The notes beneath the pieces were generated by a model that saw only the letters and a list, made by a program, of their open reading frames with translations, was not told the DNA's origin and ran no database searches. Shown here piece after piece: positions 48,780-58,456 of a DNA stretch of 64,000 bases. A program made the translations under genes and the position numbers. Numbering within the stretch: the stretch's first letter is position 1; the number at the start of each line of letters is the position of its first letter. The DNA is from Citreicoccus inhibens (GTDB lineage Bacteria; Myxococcota; Myxococcia; Myxococcales; Myxococcaceae): positions 62,001 to 126,000 of the forward strand of contig NZ_JAHNZT010000021.1 of the NCBI RefSeq assembly GCF_019039035.1, read 5' to 3'.

Positions 48780-49358
48780 ATGACAGGCATTCTTCGTGGG
48801 AAGTCGCTCGTGGGGTTGGGCTTGGGCCTCACGCTGGCGGGGTGTGGCGCCGGGGCGGACTCGGACATGGTGTCGGGGCCGGCGACGGGCACGGTCGCGC
48901 AGCCGCTGACCGAGCTGGTCACCAATGGCAGCTTCGAGTCCTCGCCCTTGGGTTTCAGCAACTGGGTATCTGTCTTCGCGGGGAGCACTCAGCTCACCGG
49001 GTGGACCATCCTGGGCTCGGGCATTGATGTGATGGCCAGCAGCTACAGGTCCGCCAATGCTGGCAGCGCGTCCATCGACCTCAACGCATATGACGCGGGC
49101 GGTGTCTCCCAGGTGCTGACCACGTCGTCGGGGACCGGGTACACGGTGCGCTTCGCGCTGGCCGGTTGCGTGGGCACCTACGTCAAGGTCACCGCGGGCA
49201 GCGTCTCGTACAACTTCCGGGTGAACTACGCGGGGTGGGTGTCCAACAACTTCGTGTTCAACGCCACCGGCACCAGCACCGAGCTGAAGTTCGAGAGCCT
49301 GTCGACGGGGGTGTCCTGCGGTCCGCAGCTCGACAGCGTCTCCGTGATGGGGCCCTGA
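48780..49358 (+). CDS. Secreted choice-of-anchor C / DUF642-like lipoprotein
   Basis: This encodes 192 residues. GGGAGGG immediately precedes the ATG at 48780. A lipobox LAGC ends the signal peptide. The mature domain follows the pattern of the choice-of-anchor C family: LVTNGSFESSPLGFSNW, LTGWTILGSGIDVMASSY, SASIDLNAYDAGGVSQVLTT, YTVRFALAG and a final CGPQLDSVSVMGP. This is a jelly-roll galactose-binding-like fold, probably carbohydrate-binding. It lies 90 bases after the RCC1 gene and may share its transcript. Confidence 0.82.
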   Translation: MTGILRGKSLVGLGLGLTLAGCGAGADSDMVSGPATGTVAQPLTELVTNGSFESSPLGFSNWVSVFAGSTQLTGWTILGSGIDVMASSYRSANAGSASIDLNAYDAGGVSQVLTTSSGTGYTVRFALAGCVGTYVKVTAGSVSYNFRVNYAGWVSNNFVFNATGTSTELKFESLSTGVSCGPQLDSVSVMGP

Positions 49359-49378
49359 GCCCGAGCCACGCCAGCCCT

Positions 49379-49864
49379 TCACGGCTGGTGGGGATATCTG
49401 CTCACGCGCCCCTCGGGTGACACGGCGTACAGCTCGAACCCATCAAACTCGAGGACGGTGCCCGCGCCGAAGCCCGGGCACTGGTCGACGCGGCGATTGA
49501 CGCGCACGAAGTACCAACCGCCCTGCTGACCCACCACGACCTCCAGGGATTTGGGCGAGGACGTGCAGGGGGTGGTCGTGCCGGTGCGCTGGGGGAGTCG
49601 CTTCAAGGCTTCCTCCAGCGCGGCATGCGCGGCGAGCACCGCGGGCCCATCCAGTGTAGCCAGGGGCCTCAGCTCGGTCTCCGGCCACGGAACCTGCGCC
49701 GCGCCGGGGGAGAGGGGAGTCACCTTGCCTGTCTCGGGCACGAGCGACTTCGAGGGCGCCGCGACCGTGCCTGCATCGGCGACGGTCCCCCCGTCAGGCG
49801 GTGTGGCAAGTCCAGCAGTCGCCATGAAGGAGGCCAGCAGGAGGACGTGAGGTCGCGTCAGCAT
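49379..49864 (-). CDS. Small secreted protein, unknown function
   Basis: This encodes 161 residues from the ATG at 49864; a GTG two codons earlier is possible. A signal peptide (HVLLLASFMATAGLA) is followed by a low-complexity Gly/Ala/Pro/Val linker and a small folded part with two cysteines (TPCTSSP and DQCPGF) and the strand WYFVRVNRRVD. I do not recognise a family. It converges on the choice-of-anchor gene with 20 bases between stops, and follows the JAMM-like lipoprotein gene on the same strand by nine bases. Confidence 0.65.
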   Translation of the reverse strand: MLTRPHVLLLASFMATAGLATPPDGGTVADAGTVAAPSKSLVPETGKVTPLSPGAAQVPWPETELRPLATLDGPAVLAAHAALEEALKRLPQRTGTTTPCTSSPKSLEVVVGQQGGWYFVRVNRRVDQCPGFGAGTVLEFDGFELYAVSPEGRVSRYPHQP

Positions 49865-49873
49865 GGGCACCGT

Positions 49874-50674
49874 CTAGAGGGAAGGCGAGAGCGGGGTGCA
49901 CTCTGGCATGGACCCCTGAGGTCTAAAGCTACGGGTTGGACGATTCTTGCACGTTGCCGTGAGTTTCCAACGATGCTGGGCGTCGTCCCAGAGCGACATT
50001 TCCCCAGCGGGGGTCCATCGGTAGAACCGAGGTGCCTCTCGGGTTCCTGTCGCAAGCCATCCATTGGCGGGGACGGGATTGCCGCGCGAGTCCTTGAGGA
50101 GGCGCCCTTGAGGGGTGGTGGCATAGGTCACTGCAACCCATGCTCCTTCGCTGGACTTCACCAGCGGCCAGACAAGCAGGTCCTGCCCGCTGACCTGAGT
50201 GGCGCACGGATGATTATGCGCGAAGCCAATGATTGGCAGGTCGCGGCCATGATCTGCATCGTCGACCCCGCCAAAGGGAGGGGCACAGGCGCTCGCGAAA
50301 TTGATGGCATTTCGGATTGGCCAGGATACGCGCCAATCGTCAGGTGTCCGGTAGATTGCGACGCAATATTCGGCAGCGTCACTGCGGGGGCGTTGGGTAT
50401 TCTGGTCACACGAATCCGATGCGCCGGGCAGCTCCATCAATGCTCGGAGCGAGGGCAGTACCAAATCATCCGGGACGTTGGGGCCGTCCGTCGTGACGGT
50501 GGGCACCTCAGGCCAAGGACCCGGAACGATGGTCAGGGCCTCCTGGTCTTCCTGCCATTGCAGCTCAGCGTTGAGGTAGTAGCGCCGGGCTCCCGTGCAG
50601 GCCACGGAGACCAGCACGAAGACAGAGAGCACCAGCGCCCCTGTCTTCGCGGGGGGAAGCGCCCTGCGGGCCAC
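49874..50674 (-). CDS. Lipoprotein with a JAMM-like metalloprotease motif
   Basis: This encodes 266 residues from the GTG at 50674, chosen because it puts a signal peptide (GALVLSVFVLVSVAC) at the N-terminus; in-frame GTG codons up to 50761 are alternatives. In the middle GFAHNHPCATQVSGQD gives H-x-H-P then S-x-x-D, the core of JAMM/MPN isopeptidases and RadC/DUF4329-like proteins. Spacing from the second His to Asp is nine residues rather than the usual ten. A catalytic Glu could not be pinned down. By eye the gene is less GC-rich than its neighbours. A periplasmic peptidase role is possible but unproven. Confidence 0.55.
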   Translation of the reverse strand: MARRALPPAKTGALVLSVFVLVSVACTGARRYYLNAELQWQEDQEALTIVPGPWPEVPTVTTDGPNVPDDLVLPSLRALMELPGASDSCDQNTQRPRSDAAEYCVAIYRTPDDWRVSWPIRNAINFASACAPPFGGVDDADHGRDLPIIGFAHNHPCATQVSGQDLLVWPLVKSSEGAWVAVTYATTPQGRLLKDSRGNPVPANGWLATGTREAPRFYRWTPAGEMSLWDDAQHRWKLTATCKNRPTRSFRPQGSMPECTPLSPSL

Positions 50675-50788
50675 GCTGATTGCCTGGAGCGGGAATTCTG
50701 AACTTCCTGAATTCACGGCAATGACAGTAGCAGGCGAAGCCCTTGCGCGACAATTCCCCACGGAGTGGGGAGGTGGGGGCGCCCTGCC

Positions 50789-51982
50789 TCAGGGCGCCAC
50801 GGTGGTGACGAAGGTCGTCTTGCCTTCGCCCACCTTGAGGACGACCGCGGGCTTCACCGGGTTGCGATGGGCGTCCATGCTGAGCGTGCCCGTCACGCCG
50901 GGGAAGTCGTGCGTCGTGGCGATGGTGTCGCGCAGCGTGGCGCCCGAGGGCGGGGTCGCCTTCTTCAGGGACTCGATCGCCACGCGCGCGGCGTCGTAGC
51001 CCAGCGCCGCGATGGCGTCCGGCACGCTCCCATACGCCGCCTTGTAGTCCGCGATGAACTTCTGCGTGCGCGCGTCGGGATTGTCCGGCGAGTAGTGGCT
51101 GGAGAAGTAGCTGCCATCCACCGCGCTGCCGCCCAGCTCGAACAGCTTGTCCGAACCCCAGCCGTCTCCTCCCATCATCGGCACCGTGAGGCCCAGCTCT
51201 CGCACCTGCCGCGCGATGATGCCCGCGTCGCTGTAGTAGCCCGGAATGTAGAGGCCCTCGGGCTTCATCTTCTTGATGGCGGTGAGCTGCGCGCGGAAGT
51301 CCGTGTCTCCCTTTGAATAGCTCTCATCCGCCACCACCTTGCCCCCCAGCTCCGTGAACGTGCGCACGAACGTGTCCGCCAATCCCAGACTGTAGGCATT
51401 CTTGTTGTCGCGCAGCACCGCCACCGTGTTCAGCTTCAGGTTCTCACGCGCGAACTTCGCCATCACCCAGCCCTGGAACGGGTCGATGAAGCAGACACGG
51501 AAGATGAAGTCTCCCTTCTGCGTCACCGATGGATTCGTCGCGCTCGGCGTGATGACGGGCACGCCCGCCGCCTGCGCCTTCTCCGCCACCGCCAGCGTCG
51601 CGGACGAGCCCACGTCCCCGAGGATGAGCACCACCTGGTCCTGTGTGAGCAGCCGCGTCGCGGACTGCGCGGCCTCCTCCGGCTTCCCCTGCGTGTCGTA
51701 GACGCGCGCGTCCAGCTTCTTGCCGTGGACCCCGCCCGCCGCGTTCGCCTCCTGGAGCGCCAGCATGATGCCGTTGCGCGCCGAGATGCCGTACGTGGCC
51801 TCGCCGCCCGTGAGGCTCGCCAGCACGCCGATGCGCAGCGTGTCCGCGGGCGCGGGCGTGGCCGCCTGGGTGCCCGGCGAGCCTGTCGGCGCGGGCGCGG
51901 CGTTGGTCGAGGAGGACTTCTTCTCGCAGGCGCTCATCCCGAGGGCGAGCGTGGCGAGAAGCAACGGAAGGACACGGCGCAT
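50789..51982 (-). CDS. ABC transporter solute-binding lipoprotein, branched-chain amino acid (LivJ) type
   Basis: This encodes 397 residues. The ATG at 51982 has GGAG nine bases upstream and opens a signal peptide with lipobox MSAC. After a Ser/Ala/Pro/Thr linker the type 1 periplasmic-binding fold begins: LRIGVLASLTGGEATYGISARNGIMLALQEANAAGG, cut here, then ARVYDTQGKPEEAAQSATRLL, VPVITPSATNP and FQGWVMAKFA. This is the LivJ/LivK/amide-binding class. No permease or ATPase genes are adjacent, so it either uses a remote transporter or works as a sensor. Confidence 0.9.
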   Translation of the reverse strand: MRRVLPLLLATLALGMSACEKKSSSTNAAPAPTGSPGTQAATPAPADTLRIGVLASLTGGEATYGISARNGIMLALQEANAAGGVHGKKLDARVYDTQGKPEEAAQSATRLLTQDQVVLILGDVGSSATLAVAEKAQAAGVPVITPSATNPSVTQKGDFIFRVCFIDPFQGWVMAKFARENLKLNTVAVLRDNKNAYSLGLADTFVRTFTELGGKVVADESYSKGDTDFRAQLTAIKKMKPEGLYIPGYYSDAGIIARQVRELGLTVPMMGGDGWGSDKLFELGGSAVDGSYFSSHYSPDNPDARTQKFIADYKAAYGSVPDAIAALGYDAARVAIESLKKATPPSGATLRDTIATTHDFPGVTGTLSMDAHRNPVKPAVVLKVGEGKTTFVTTVAP

Positions 51983-52108
51983 GGACTCTGTCTCCAGGAA
52001 CACGAGGCGGTAGTGCCCCATCCGTGATGCGCCGTTCGGAGTCAAGCGGAACGGCCGCCGCACGCCCCCGTTCCGTCTGGAAATGCGCGTGTGACGGACA
52101 TGCGCGGG

Positions 52109-53806
52109 TCACTGCCGCAGCTGCGTGTCGCCTCCGGATGGATGGCCGCGCTTTCGCTCTCCGGAGGAGCCCGGGGACCCCATGGTCAGGGACGGCGAGG
52201 AGGCGGGCACGAGCGCGCGCGGCGCGCGTCCTTCCTGGGCCAACGTGTGCATCAACTGGATGAAGAGGGCCTTGTAGAGCGCGCAGGACTCGGGGCCGAA
52301 TCCCTGCCGCAGCAGGGCCAACAGCCGGTCGCGGACGGTCGAATGGATGCCCTGGATGCCCACGTCGGAGAGGACTCTCGCGCTGCCTTCATGTTGTCCC
52401 GTGTTGTAGAGCGGGAAGAGTCCGCCTTGCCACGCGGTGCGATGGCCGAACACGTCGTCGAAGTCCATCAGCCCGTCTTCAATCAGCTCCAGCATGTCGA
52501 GCGACGAGCCGTAGAGGACCGTTGCATAGAAGGGCTCCACGACCAGGAGCAGCCCCACCAGACACGAGAGGAAGCTGTTGGCGGTGAAGGTCTCGACACC
52601 GCTGTTGCCATGCTGGCTGTAGAGCAGTGCCGAGATCCGCGGGTTCGGCTTGGGCGGGAAGTGGTTCGGCAGGAAGTGGGCGGGGTGATGCACGAGCTCG
52701 AGCATGCGACTGGCGATGCCCTGGGCCCCCCCGAGGTGATGCGCGAGCTGATTCATGACGCTCACGATGCATCCATATGACGGGTCGTAGTTGCGGCGGC
52801 ACACGAGGTGGATTCGCGTCGTGCCTTCTTGGATTTGAACAATCGTGTGGGTGCAACCCGCGACCTGAAGCTGGCCCTGGTGCTCCGCCTTTTTCTCTTT
52901 CCCAATCATCTTGTTGATGGTGTTGAGCGCCAGGCAGTTGAGCCAGTCTCCCTCCACGTTGATGACCAGGGTGTCTCGAAAACGCTGGTCCCGGGGCGGT
53001 TGTCTGAGGAACTCGGCGTGGATGAGCTTGTTGAGCAGGTTTTGGATTCCCGCGTCTCGACTGCACAGGAGATCCAAGAGGTGCTCCAGGAGCCCGTTCT
53101 GATTCTGGGCCGCGTGAAGGAAGTCCTGGAACAGCAAGTTCATGAGGCTCGGGTCGCGGCGCGCGCGCTTCGCACGGGACCACGCGCACAAGGTCGCGTA
53201 CGGCGAGGCGTGGGGTTGTCCCGTGTAATGATTCGTCAGGAAGTCCTGCGCGAACTGGGCACACGGCGCCAGCGGGACGACGACCAAGGCCGGCGGAGTA
53301 TTGGGCGCCGTCAGTGTCCGGGTCTTGGGCTTCTTGGGGGGGCGAGTCGGGAGCTGCTCCTCCTCCTGTTGCTCCGCCTGCTGCTGCACAGGGGAGCTCG
53401 GCGGGAGCACGGGAGGTGGTTGCGTGGACCTCTGGGTAGGCGCCTTGAACTTCGTGCTGACATAGCCCGTGACCGGGCGCCGGACCGACCCACGTCCCCG
53501 CGGCGTCGTTGGGGTCGTCGTCGTCGTCGTGATGGGCACGGGGAACGGAACGACGGGCACGATGGCGTTCGGCGTCGCGGGTCGGAGGCGCTCACTGCAC
53601 AGGGGGCAGAACTTCGGTCGGTCGTCGTCCGGAAGCGCGCAGCGAAAGGACTCCTGACAGCTCCCACAGGTTCGCTGAGTGGGCTCCTCCTCGTAGGGGA
53701 GGTCGTAGGCGTCAACCTCCGCTTCTCCTCCGCAGGCCGGACACCAGATGCATGAGTCCAGGGAGTAGAAGGTGACGAAGCATCGCCTGCACTGGTACTT
53801 CGTCAT
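52109..53806 (-). CDS. Double zinc-ribbon protein with Pro/Thr linker, unknown function
   Basis: This encodes 565 residues. GGAG is seven bases before the ATG at 53806. Two zinc ribbons come first: CRRC (C6, C9) with CPAC (C22, C25), and CGSC with CPLC around residues 47-70. A low-complexity linker follows (a run of six Thr, then Pro/Gln/Glu-rich to about 190). The remaining 370 residues form an alpha-helical domain with HHLGGAQGIASRMLELVHHP and a Phe/Leu-rich core. I recognise no family for it. There is no signal peptide. By eye its codons are less GC-rich than its neighbours', which hints at lateral origin. Zinc ribbons suggest nucleic-acid or protein binding. Confidence 0.75.
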   Translation of the reverse strand: MTKYQCRRCFVTFYSLDSCIWCPACGGEAEVDAYDLPYEEEPTQRTCGSCQESFRCALPDDDRPKFCPLCSERLRPATPNAIVPVVPFPVPITTTTTTPTTPRGRGSVRRPVTGYVSTKFKAPTQRSTQPPPVLPPSSPVQQQAEQQEEEQLPTRPPKKPKTRTLTAPNTPPALVVVPLAPCAQFAQDFLTNHYTGQPHASPYATLCAWSRAKRARRDPSLMNLLFQDFLHAAQNQNGLLEHLLDLLCSRDAGIQNLLNKLIHAEFLRQPPRDQRFRDTLVINVEGDWLNCLALNTINKMIGKEKKAEHQGQLQVAGCTHTIVQIQEGTTRIHLVCRRNYDPSYGCIVSVMNQLAHHLGGAQGIASRMLELVHHPAHFLPNHFPPKPNPRISALLYSQHGNSGVETFTANSFLSCLVGLLLVVEPFYATVLYGSSLDMLELIEDGLMDFDDVFGHRTAWQGGLFPLYNTGQHEGSARVLSDVGIQGIHSTVRDRLLALLRQGFGPESCALYKALFIQLMHTLAQEGRAPRALVPASSPSLTMGSPGSSGERKRGHPSGGDTQLRQ

Positions 53807-54025
53807 GAATGGCTCCCTGGATGTATCCAGAGCCCGCTCCGACGGACGCGTGACTCCCGGGCAGGAGCCGCCGCTGAATAGCAATCATTGTACCAGTAAG
53901 GCGTGAGAGGCCAGGGAACACGGGCTCACTCTCACCTGGGCCTCGCGCCGGGGGAGGCGAGACGCGTGCTGCGTTCAGATGGAACGCGCGTGCGTCGTCG
54001 CGCGGTGCGCACGTCATGAAAGGGT

Positions 54026-54051
54026 GGTTCGCCACTTGGGGGTGGCGAACC
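54026..54051 (-). terminator. Hairpin downstream of the VOC gene
   Basis: A perfect 10-base-pair stem (GGTTCGCCAC at 54026-54035 with GTGGCGAACC at 54042-54051) and six-base loop lie 21 bases past the VOC stop. Only TTT follows shortly after on the minus strand, so this is a probable but weak terminator. Confidence 0.5.
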
Positions 54052-54072
54052 GCTTCACGGCATGGGGCCGAG

Positions 54073-54438
54073 CTATGCCGCGCGGGGGCGACAGTTCACC
54101 TCGACGAGCAGGTCGCCGGGGGCCTTGAAGTACAGCATCGTGCCGCGGTTGTTGCGGATGATGTCGGAGACCTCGTGCCCATCGGCGCGGGCCTTGGCCT
54201 GGACTTCATGCACGAGCGCTTCGTCCTCGACGTAGAAGCCGATGTGGAAGCCCTCGGGGTACTTCTCCGCGGGGTTCTTGAGTCGCTGGAGGACGAGCAC
54301 CAGGCCGTGGCGATCCTCCATGACCGCGACGGCTGGGGAGGAGCGGTTCGAGCACATCTCGAAGTTGAAGTAGCGCTCGAAGAACTGAACGCTGCGCTGG
54401 ACGTCGGGGACCTGGAGGTCCAGGTGATTGAGCTTCAC
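54073..54438 (-). CDS. VOC superfamily (glyoxalase/bleomycin-resistance fold) protein
   Basis: This encodes 121 residues. The GTG at 54438 has GAGG six bases upstream and puts the usual opening VKLNHLDLQVPDVQRSVQFF at the N-terminus. The two beta-alpha-beta-beta-beta halves are present. Candidate metal ligands are the His of LNHLDL, the His of GFHIGFYV and the Glu of LLVEVNCRP, the 2-His-1-Glu set of this superfamily. A metal-dependent lyase, dioxygenase or resistance protein is likely, with no substrate clue from neighbours. Confidence 0.85.
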   Translation of the reverse strand: MKLNHLDLQVPDVQRSVQFFERYFNFEMCSNRSSPAVAVMEDRHGLVLVLQRLKNPAEKYPEGFHIGFYVEDEALVHEVQAKARADGHEVSDIIRNNRGTMLYFKAPGDLLVEVNCRPRAA

Positions 54439-54586
54439 GGCGAGCCTCACGAAGGCACACGTGTGCCTTGGCAAGGTCGAGGGTTCTCACCCCAAAAGAG
54501 GGGGGAACAAGTGCTTCCACCGTGGAAGTGACCGGGGCTCACCGAACCGGTCCGCCGTTTTCCGACCGGCGCTGAACCTAAGAAGG

Positions 54587-57500
54587 TCACTCGCGGAATG
54601 CAACAGGTCGTTCCGCGCGTGGGGCGTCGCTCGAGGGGCTCCACGACAGCCCACCGAAGGCGCGGAACGCGGGCGTCCCATATCCACGGCCGATGCCAGG
54701 GCCTGCGCCCAGGTGCACGGCGAGCCCGTTCTCGAAGCGGTATTTCAGCGCGCCGAGCAGCTCCAAGGGACGCTCCTCGGCGCGGTTCGCTTGCAAGCCC
54801 ATGCTCCCAGCGAGCGAGGCTTCCACGAGGAGCTGTCGCGCCTCACCGAGCGGAATCTCCGCGCCCAGTGCATACGTCAGCGCGTGGCCCACCTTCAGGT
54901 TGAGCAGGGACTCGGAGCGGCGGAGCACCACGCCCGCGTTGGCCATCAGGCGGATCCGTTCGTGTGCCCATTCGCCCACGAGTCGTGGCTGGAATGAGGG
55001 GCCGCTCTCTCCGAGGAAGTCCTTGCCGCCTGACGTGGGCAGCACGACGGGCGCGGACACGGCGAGGTGCAGTCCCTGTTGCGAGGACAGCAGCCTCAGC
55101 TTGGGAACAATGCGGATGTCTCCCAATCCCACACCAGACGTCCCCGAGGCCAGGCCGGGATCCGCGCTCCCGGCAGGCTGCGAGCCATGGCCCGTGATGG
55201 GAATGGCAATCCCCATCTCCACGCGCCCTCCCAGCGAGAGGGAGCCAAGGAAGTCCGCCGTGAGTTGATTCTTCACGAGCTGCGCGGAGTACTGCCCATC
55301 CATCAAGACGCTGAGCGGTTTGTCCGCGTAGTTGACGGAGACCCCGAACGAGGCGCTCAGGTGAGACGCGACCTGCGCGCTCTGGACGCCGAGCACGTCG
55401 AACGCGCCAGGGCCCGGCTTGTACTGCTGGGCATCAATGGCTTGCGATGCGCTGTCCTGGGCGCGAGAGGTCGAGCCCACGAGCACTGCGAGCACCGCGG
55501 CCATGCCCGTCAGCGAGCGGGCCTCGCCCCGCCGGCGAAGCATCCACGGGAGGAGGAGCAGCAGGAGTGCGAGTGGAGCGGCATCGCTCGGTCCCGTTGC
55601 GCCGCAGCCATGCCCCGCCACGGAGAAGAGATGTGTTCCCTCTTCGCCATCGCCGCTGCCGCCCGGATTGCCCGAGCCATCACCCCCGTTGCCCGAGCCG
55701 CCGTCGGTGTTGCCCCCGTTGCCGGAGCCGCCGTCGGTGTTGCCTCCGTTGCCGGAGCCGCCGTCGGTGTTGCCCCCGTTGCCGGAGCCGCCGTCGGTGT
55801 TGCCTCCGTTGCCGGAGCCGCCGTCGGTGTTGCCTCCGTTGCCGGAGCCGCCGTCGGTGTTGCCCCCGTTGCCGGAGCCGCCGTCAGCGTCTCCGCCGTT
55901 CCCCGTGCCGCCATCCGGGGTGCTGCCGTCGGTGTTGCCCCCGTTGCCGGAGCCGCCGTCAGCGTCTCCGCCGTTCCCCGTGCCGCCATCCGGGTTGCCG
56001 CCGTTGCCCGAACCCCCGTCCGTGTCGCCACCGTTCCCCGTGCCACCGTCGGCATCTCCGCCGTTGCCGGAGCCTCCACCGACGGTCCAGGCGTAGCGCG
56101 CAGGGGTCGGATCGACGTTCCCGGCGGCGTCGATGGCGCTCACCGCGAGCGTGTGCGCACCGTCCGCGAGGCCCGAGATGAATGACGGGTTCGAGCAAGG
56201 GACATACGCCTGTCCATCCACACTGCACACGTAGGTGACGCTGGGCTCCGAGGCGCTGAAGTCAAACACTGCCTGGGCCGTCGCCCCCGTGAGCGGCGGG
56301 CCCGCGTCGATGAACGTATCGGGCGCCACCGTGTCCACCTCGAAGGGCACCGTCACCGGCGTGCTCGTGTGGCCCACCGTGTCGGTGCTGGTCGCGGTCG
56401 CCGTGTGGCTGCCATCTGGAATCGGCTCGGGCGGGATGAACGTCCAGTGCCCCTGCTCATCCACGGGGATGGGCCCGTGCGCGATGCCGTCGATCTCCAG
56501 CGTCACGGTGCTGCCGGGGTCCGCCGTCCCCTCGAACGAGGTGTTCGCGGAGGGCGTGACGGTCAGCGTGACGGAGGGCGCGGTGGCGTCCGTGGCGAAC
56601 CCGAAGCCCGTCGCCGGGCTCACATTGCCCGCCGCGTCCTGCGCCGTCGCGCTCCCCGTGTGCGGTCCATCCATCAGCGGCGCCGAGGCCGTGCACGACC
56701 ACGCCCCGGAGGCGCTCGCCACGGCGGTGCACACGTGTGTGCCATCCACCACGACAGACACCGTGCTCCCCGGCTCGGCGGTGCCCGCGAACGTCGGCGT
56801 GTCACCGCCCAGGAGCGCGCCCTCCGTGGGCTGCGTCACCCCTGGCGCGGGCGGCAGCGTCAGCACCACGCGCGTGGGGTTCGCACCCTGGCCCTCACCC
56901 GGCGCGGAGCCCACGGTCTTCGCCACCGCGCCGAGCAGGCCCTGGCTGGTGACGAACGCCTGGTTGTCCACGGCCCCCGTCACGCCCGGCCGAACGACCA
57001 CGCGGAAGGACACGGTCGCGCCCTCCCCGGGCGCGAGCATCCCCCCCTGCGTCCCCGTCGCGCCGCTCCCGAGTCGGAAGACGAGCCGGTGCTGCCCCGC
57101 GTCGTACTCCGCTGAGTCATCCCCGGCGATGTCTGTCTTCACGCCCGCATTCGCGCCCGCGACGACCTGTAGCGAGCCCGGCACCAGCGCGACCTGCGGC
57201 GACAGCGGATCCACCAGCACCACCGAGACGCCCGTGTCCGTCCCCGTGTTGCGCGTCGTCAGGGTGTACTCGAGCACGTCGCCCGCGCGCGTACCGCCGT
57301 CCGGATGCGTGGCGAGCGTCCGCACCGACTTCACGGTGTGGTTGAAGTCCGGCTCCTGCGTGGAGATGGACGTGACGAACGCGCCCAACCAGTAGCCATC
57401 TCCCGTGGACGTCGCAGACACCGACGCGGACGTCTGCCCGCCCGACACGCGCGACGTCACGTCCACCACGCCCAGGTCCAACCCGGACATGCTCCCCGCC

Positions 57501-58456
57501 GTCCCCGTCAGCCGAGGCAGGTCCCCGGCGTTGCTCACCGGCTGCCCCAAGTGCGAGCGCGAGCCATTGAAGAAGTTTCCCTGGGGCCGCGCCGCGTCCG
57601 AGAGCGCCACGCCATTGAAGACGAGCTGGTCCCCGGTGATGGTGTTGTCACCCTCGTACGCAATGACACCCAGCTTCGCGCTGAAGCCCGACTGGGGAAC
57701 CAGGAAGCCCGACAGCGCCGTGTCCGTGCGCGACCCCGCGGCCACCTTGTCCAATCCGTCGAACAGGGTGAGGTTGCGCAGCGGCTCGCTGTCCAGCCGG
57801 TAGAAGACGATGAGCGACCAGCCCGTGAACGGATTCGCGTCATTGATGTTGCGCAGGTCGACCGCGTCCACCCCCGTCACGCCATAGATGCCCGGCCCCT
57901 GGGCCTGCAGGATGGCCGTCACGTCCGCCGAGGATTGATAGGCATACACGCCCTCCGCCGAGTGCACCTGCTCCGCATCCGACGACACCGCCTGCGTGAA
58001 GCCTCCCGGCCGTCGAAACGTGACCTGCGTGTCCGGAGACAAGGGCCCCGCCATGGCGGGGACGGAGCGGGTGGCGCCCCAGTACAGCCGCGCATAGGTG
58101 ACGAGCGCCCCCGCGGGCAGGGTGAGCATCGCCTGGCTGCTGCTCGCCGAGGGCGCCACTTGGAGGTCCGCGCGCGCGCTGCCCCCCTCCAGCGTCCAGA
58201 ACACGTCCGGCGCGGTGTCCGCGGTGGCCGTGCCGCAGGCGCCCACCGTCCCCACCACCGGCGCGGGGGTGCCCGCCGCGCACTCCTGCGCGAGCGTGTT
58301 TCCAATCAACACGAAGTCGCCATGCTGGTCCTCCTGATGGCGCAGCCCCGGCGCGGCACGTGACGCCACCGGGAGCAGGAAAACCAGCAAGGCCGCGAGC
58401 GAGAACGCCCGCGAGCGCGGAGCACGACACAAGGGGACGAGAGGGGGCGTTTGCAC
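54587..58456 (-). CDS. Secreted Ig/DUF11-like protein with MYXO-CTERM-like anchor fused to a beta-barrel module
   Basis: This encodes 1289 residues from the GTG at 58456. Parts in order: signal peptide ([17 protein letters not shown]); a 330-residue beta domain; a DUF11-like domain ([20 protein letters not shown]); Ig-like units ([18 protein letters not shown]); a Gly/Asn/Ser/Asp repeat linker; then [20 protein letters not shown] and [10 protein letters not shown], which have the Cys, membrane segment and Arg cluster of a MYXO-CTERM anchor. Unusually the frame continues for about 310 residues. A second signal-like segment ([19 protein letters not shown] at 55504) is followed by a barrel of the kind found in myxobacterial OmpA-family proteins, without the peptidoglycan-binding domain. 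It could be one fused protein, or the barrel could be started separately at 55504. Confidence 0.8.
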   Translation of the reverse strand: MQTPPLVPLCRAPRSRAFSLAALLVFLLPVASRAAPGLRHQEDQHGDFVLIGNTLAQECAAGTPAPVVGTVGACGTATADTAPDVFWTLEGGSARADLQVAPSASSSQAMLTLPAGALVTYARLYWGATRSVPAMAGPLSPDTQVTFRRPGGFTQAVSSDAEQVHSAEGVYAYQSSADVTAILQAQGPGIYGVTGVDAVDLRNINDANPFTGWSLIVFYRLDSEPLRNLTLFDGLDKVAAGSRTDTALSGFLVPQSGFSAKLGVIAYEGDNTITGDQLVFNGVALSDAARPQGNFFNGSRSHLGQPVSNAGDLPRLTGTAGSMSGLDLGVVDVTSRVSGGQTSASVSATSTGDGYWLGAFVTSISTQEPDFNHTVKSVRTLATHPDGGTRAGDVLEYTLTTRNTGTDTGVSVVLVDPLSPQVALVPGSLQVVAGANAGVKTDIAGDDSAEYDAGQHRLVFRLGSGATGTQGGMLAPGEGATVSFRVVVRPGVTGAVDNQAFVTSQGLLGAVAKTVGSAPGEGQGANPTRVVLTLPPAPGVTQPTEGALLGGDTPTFAGTAEPGSTVSVVVDGTHVCTAVASASGAWSCTASAPLMDGPHTGSATAQDAAGNVSPATGFGFATDATAPSVTLTVTPSANTSFEGTADPGSTVTLEIDGIAHGPIPVDEQGHWTFIPPEPIPDGSHTATATSTDTVGHTSTPVTVPFEVDTVAPDTFIDAGPPLTGATAQAVFDFSASEPSVTYVCSVDGQAYVPCSNPSFISGLADGAHTLAVSAIDAAGNVDPTPARYAWTVGGGSGNGGDADGGTGNGGDTDGGSGNGGNPDGGTGNGGDADGGSGNGGNTDGSTPDGGTGNGGDADGGSGNGGNTDGGSGNGGNTDGGSGNGGNTDGGSGNGGNTDGGSGNGGNTDGGSGNGGNTDGGSGNGGDGSGNPGGSGDGEEGTHLFSVAGHGCGATGPSDAAPLALLLLLLPWMLRRRGEARSLTGMAAVLAVLVGSTSRAQDSASQAIDAQQYKPGPGAFDVLGVQSAQVASHLSASFGVSVNYADKPLSVLMDGQYSAQLVKNQLTADFLGSLSLGGRVEMGIAIPITGHGSQPAGSADPGLASGTSGVGLGDIRIVPKLRLLSSQQGLHLAVSAPVVLPTSGGKDFLGESGPSFQPRLVGEWAHERIRLMANAGVVLRRSESLLNLKVGHALTYALGAEIPLGEARQLLVEASLAGSMGLQANRAEERPLELLGALKYRFENGLAVHLGAGPGIGRGYGTPAFRAFGGLSWSPSSDAPRAERPVAFRE
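55662..56079 (-). repeat. 30-base tandem repeat encoding [10 protein letters not shown] units
   Basis: About 14 tandem copies of a 30-base unit (gttgccggagccgccgtcgg plus ten bases on the plus strand) lie inside the large secreted gene. The block from about 55691 to 55890 is nearly perfect, differing only by C/T at one position, and copies toward 56079 vary more. Units are a whole number of codons, so copy-number changes keep the frame. It is a minisatellite, not a CRISPR array, as there are no spacers. Confidence 0.85.

Noticed and set aside
46812-49382. An 856-codon minus-strand frame opposite the RCC1 gene
   Set aside because: Its apparent repeats merely mirror the RCC1 repeats of the true gene.
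54587-55504. Separate gene for the barrel part
   Set aside because: Not listed as its own gene because no good ribosome site precedes the ATG at 55504 and the frame is continuous with the upstream part. It is noted as an alternative.
55662-56079. Regular 30-base repeats as a possible CRISPR array
   Set aside because: The units are contiguous, with no unique spacers, and encode an in-frame Gly/Asn/Ser/Asp linker.
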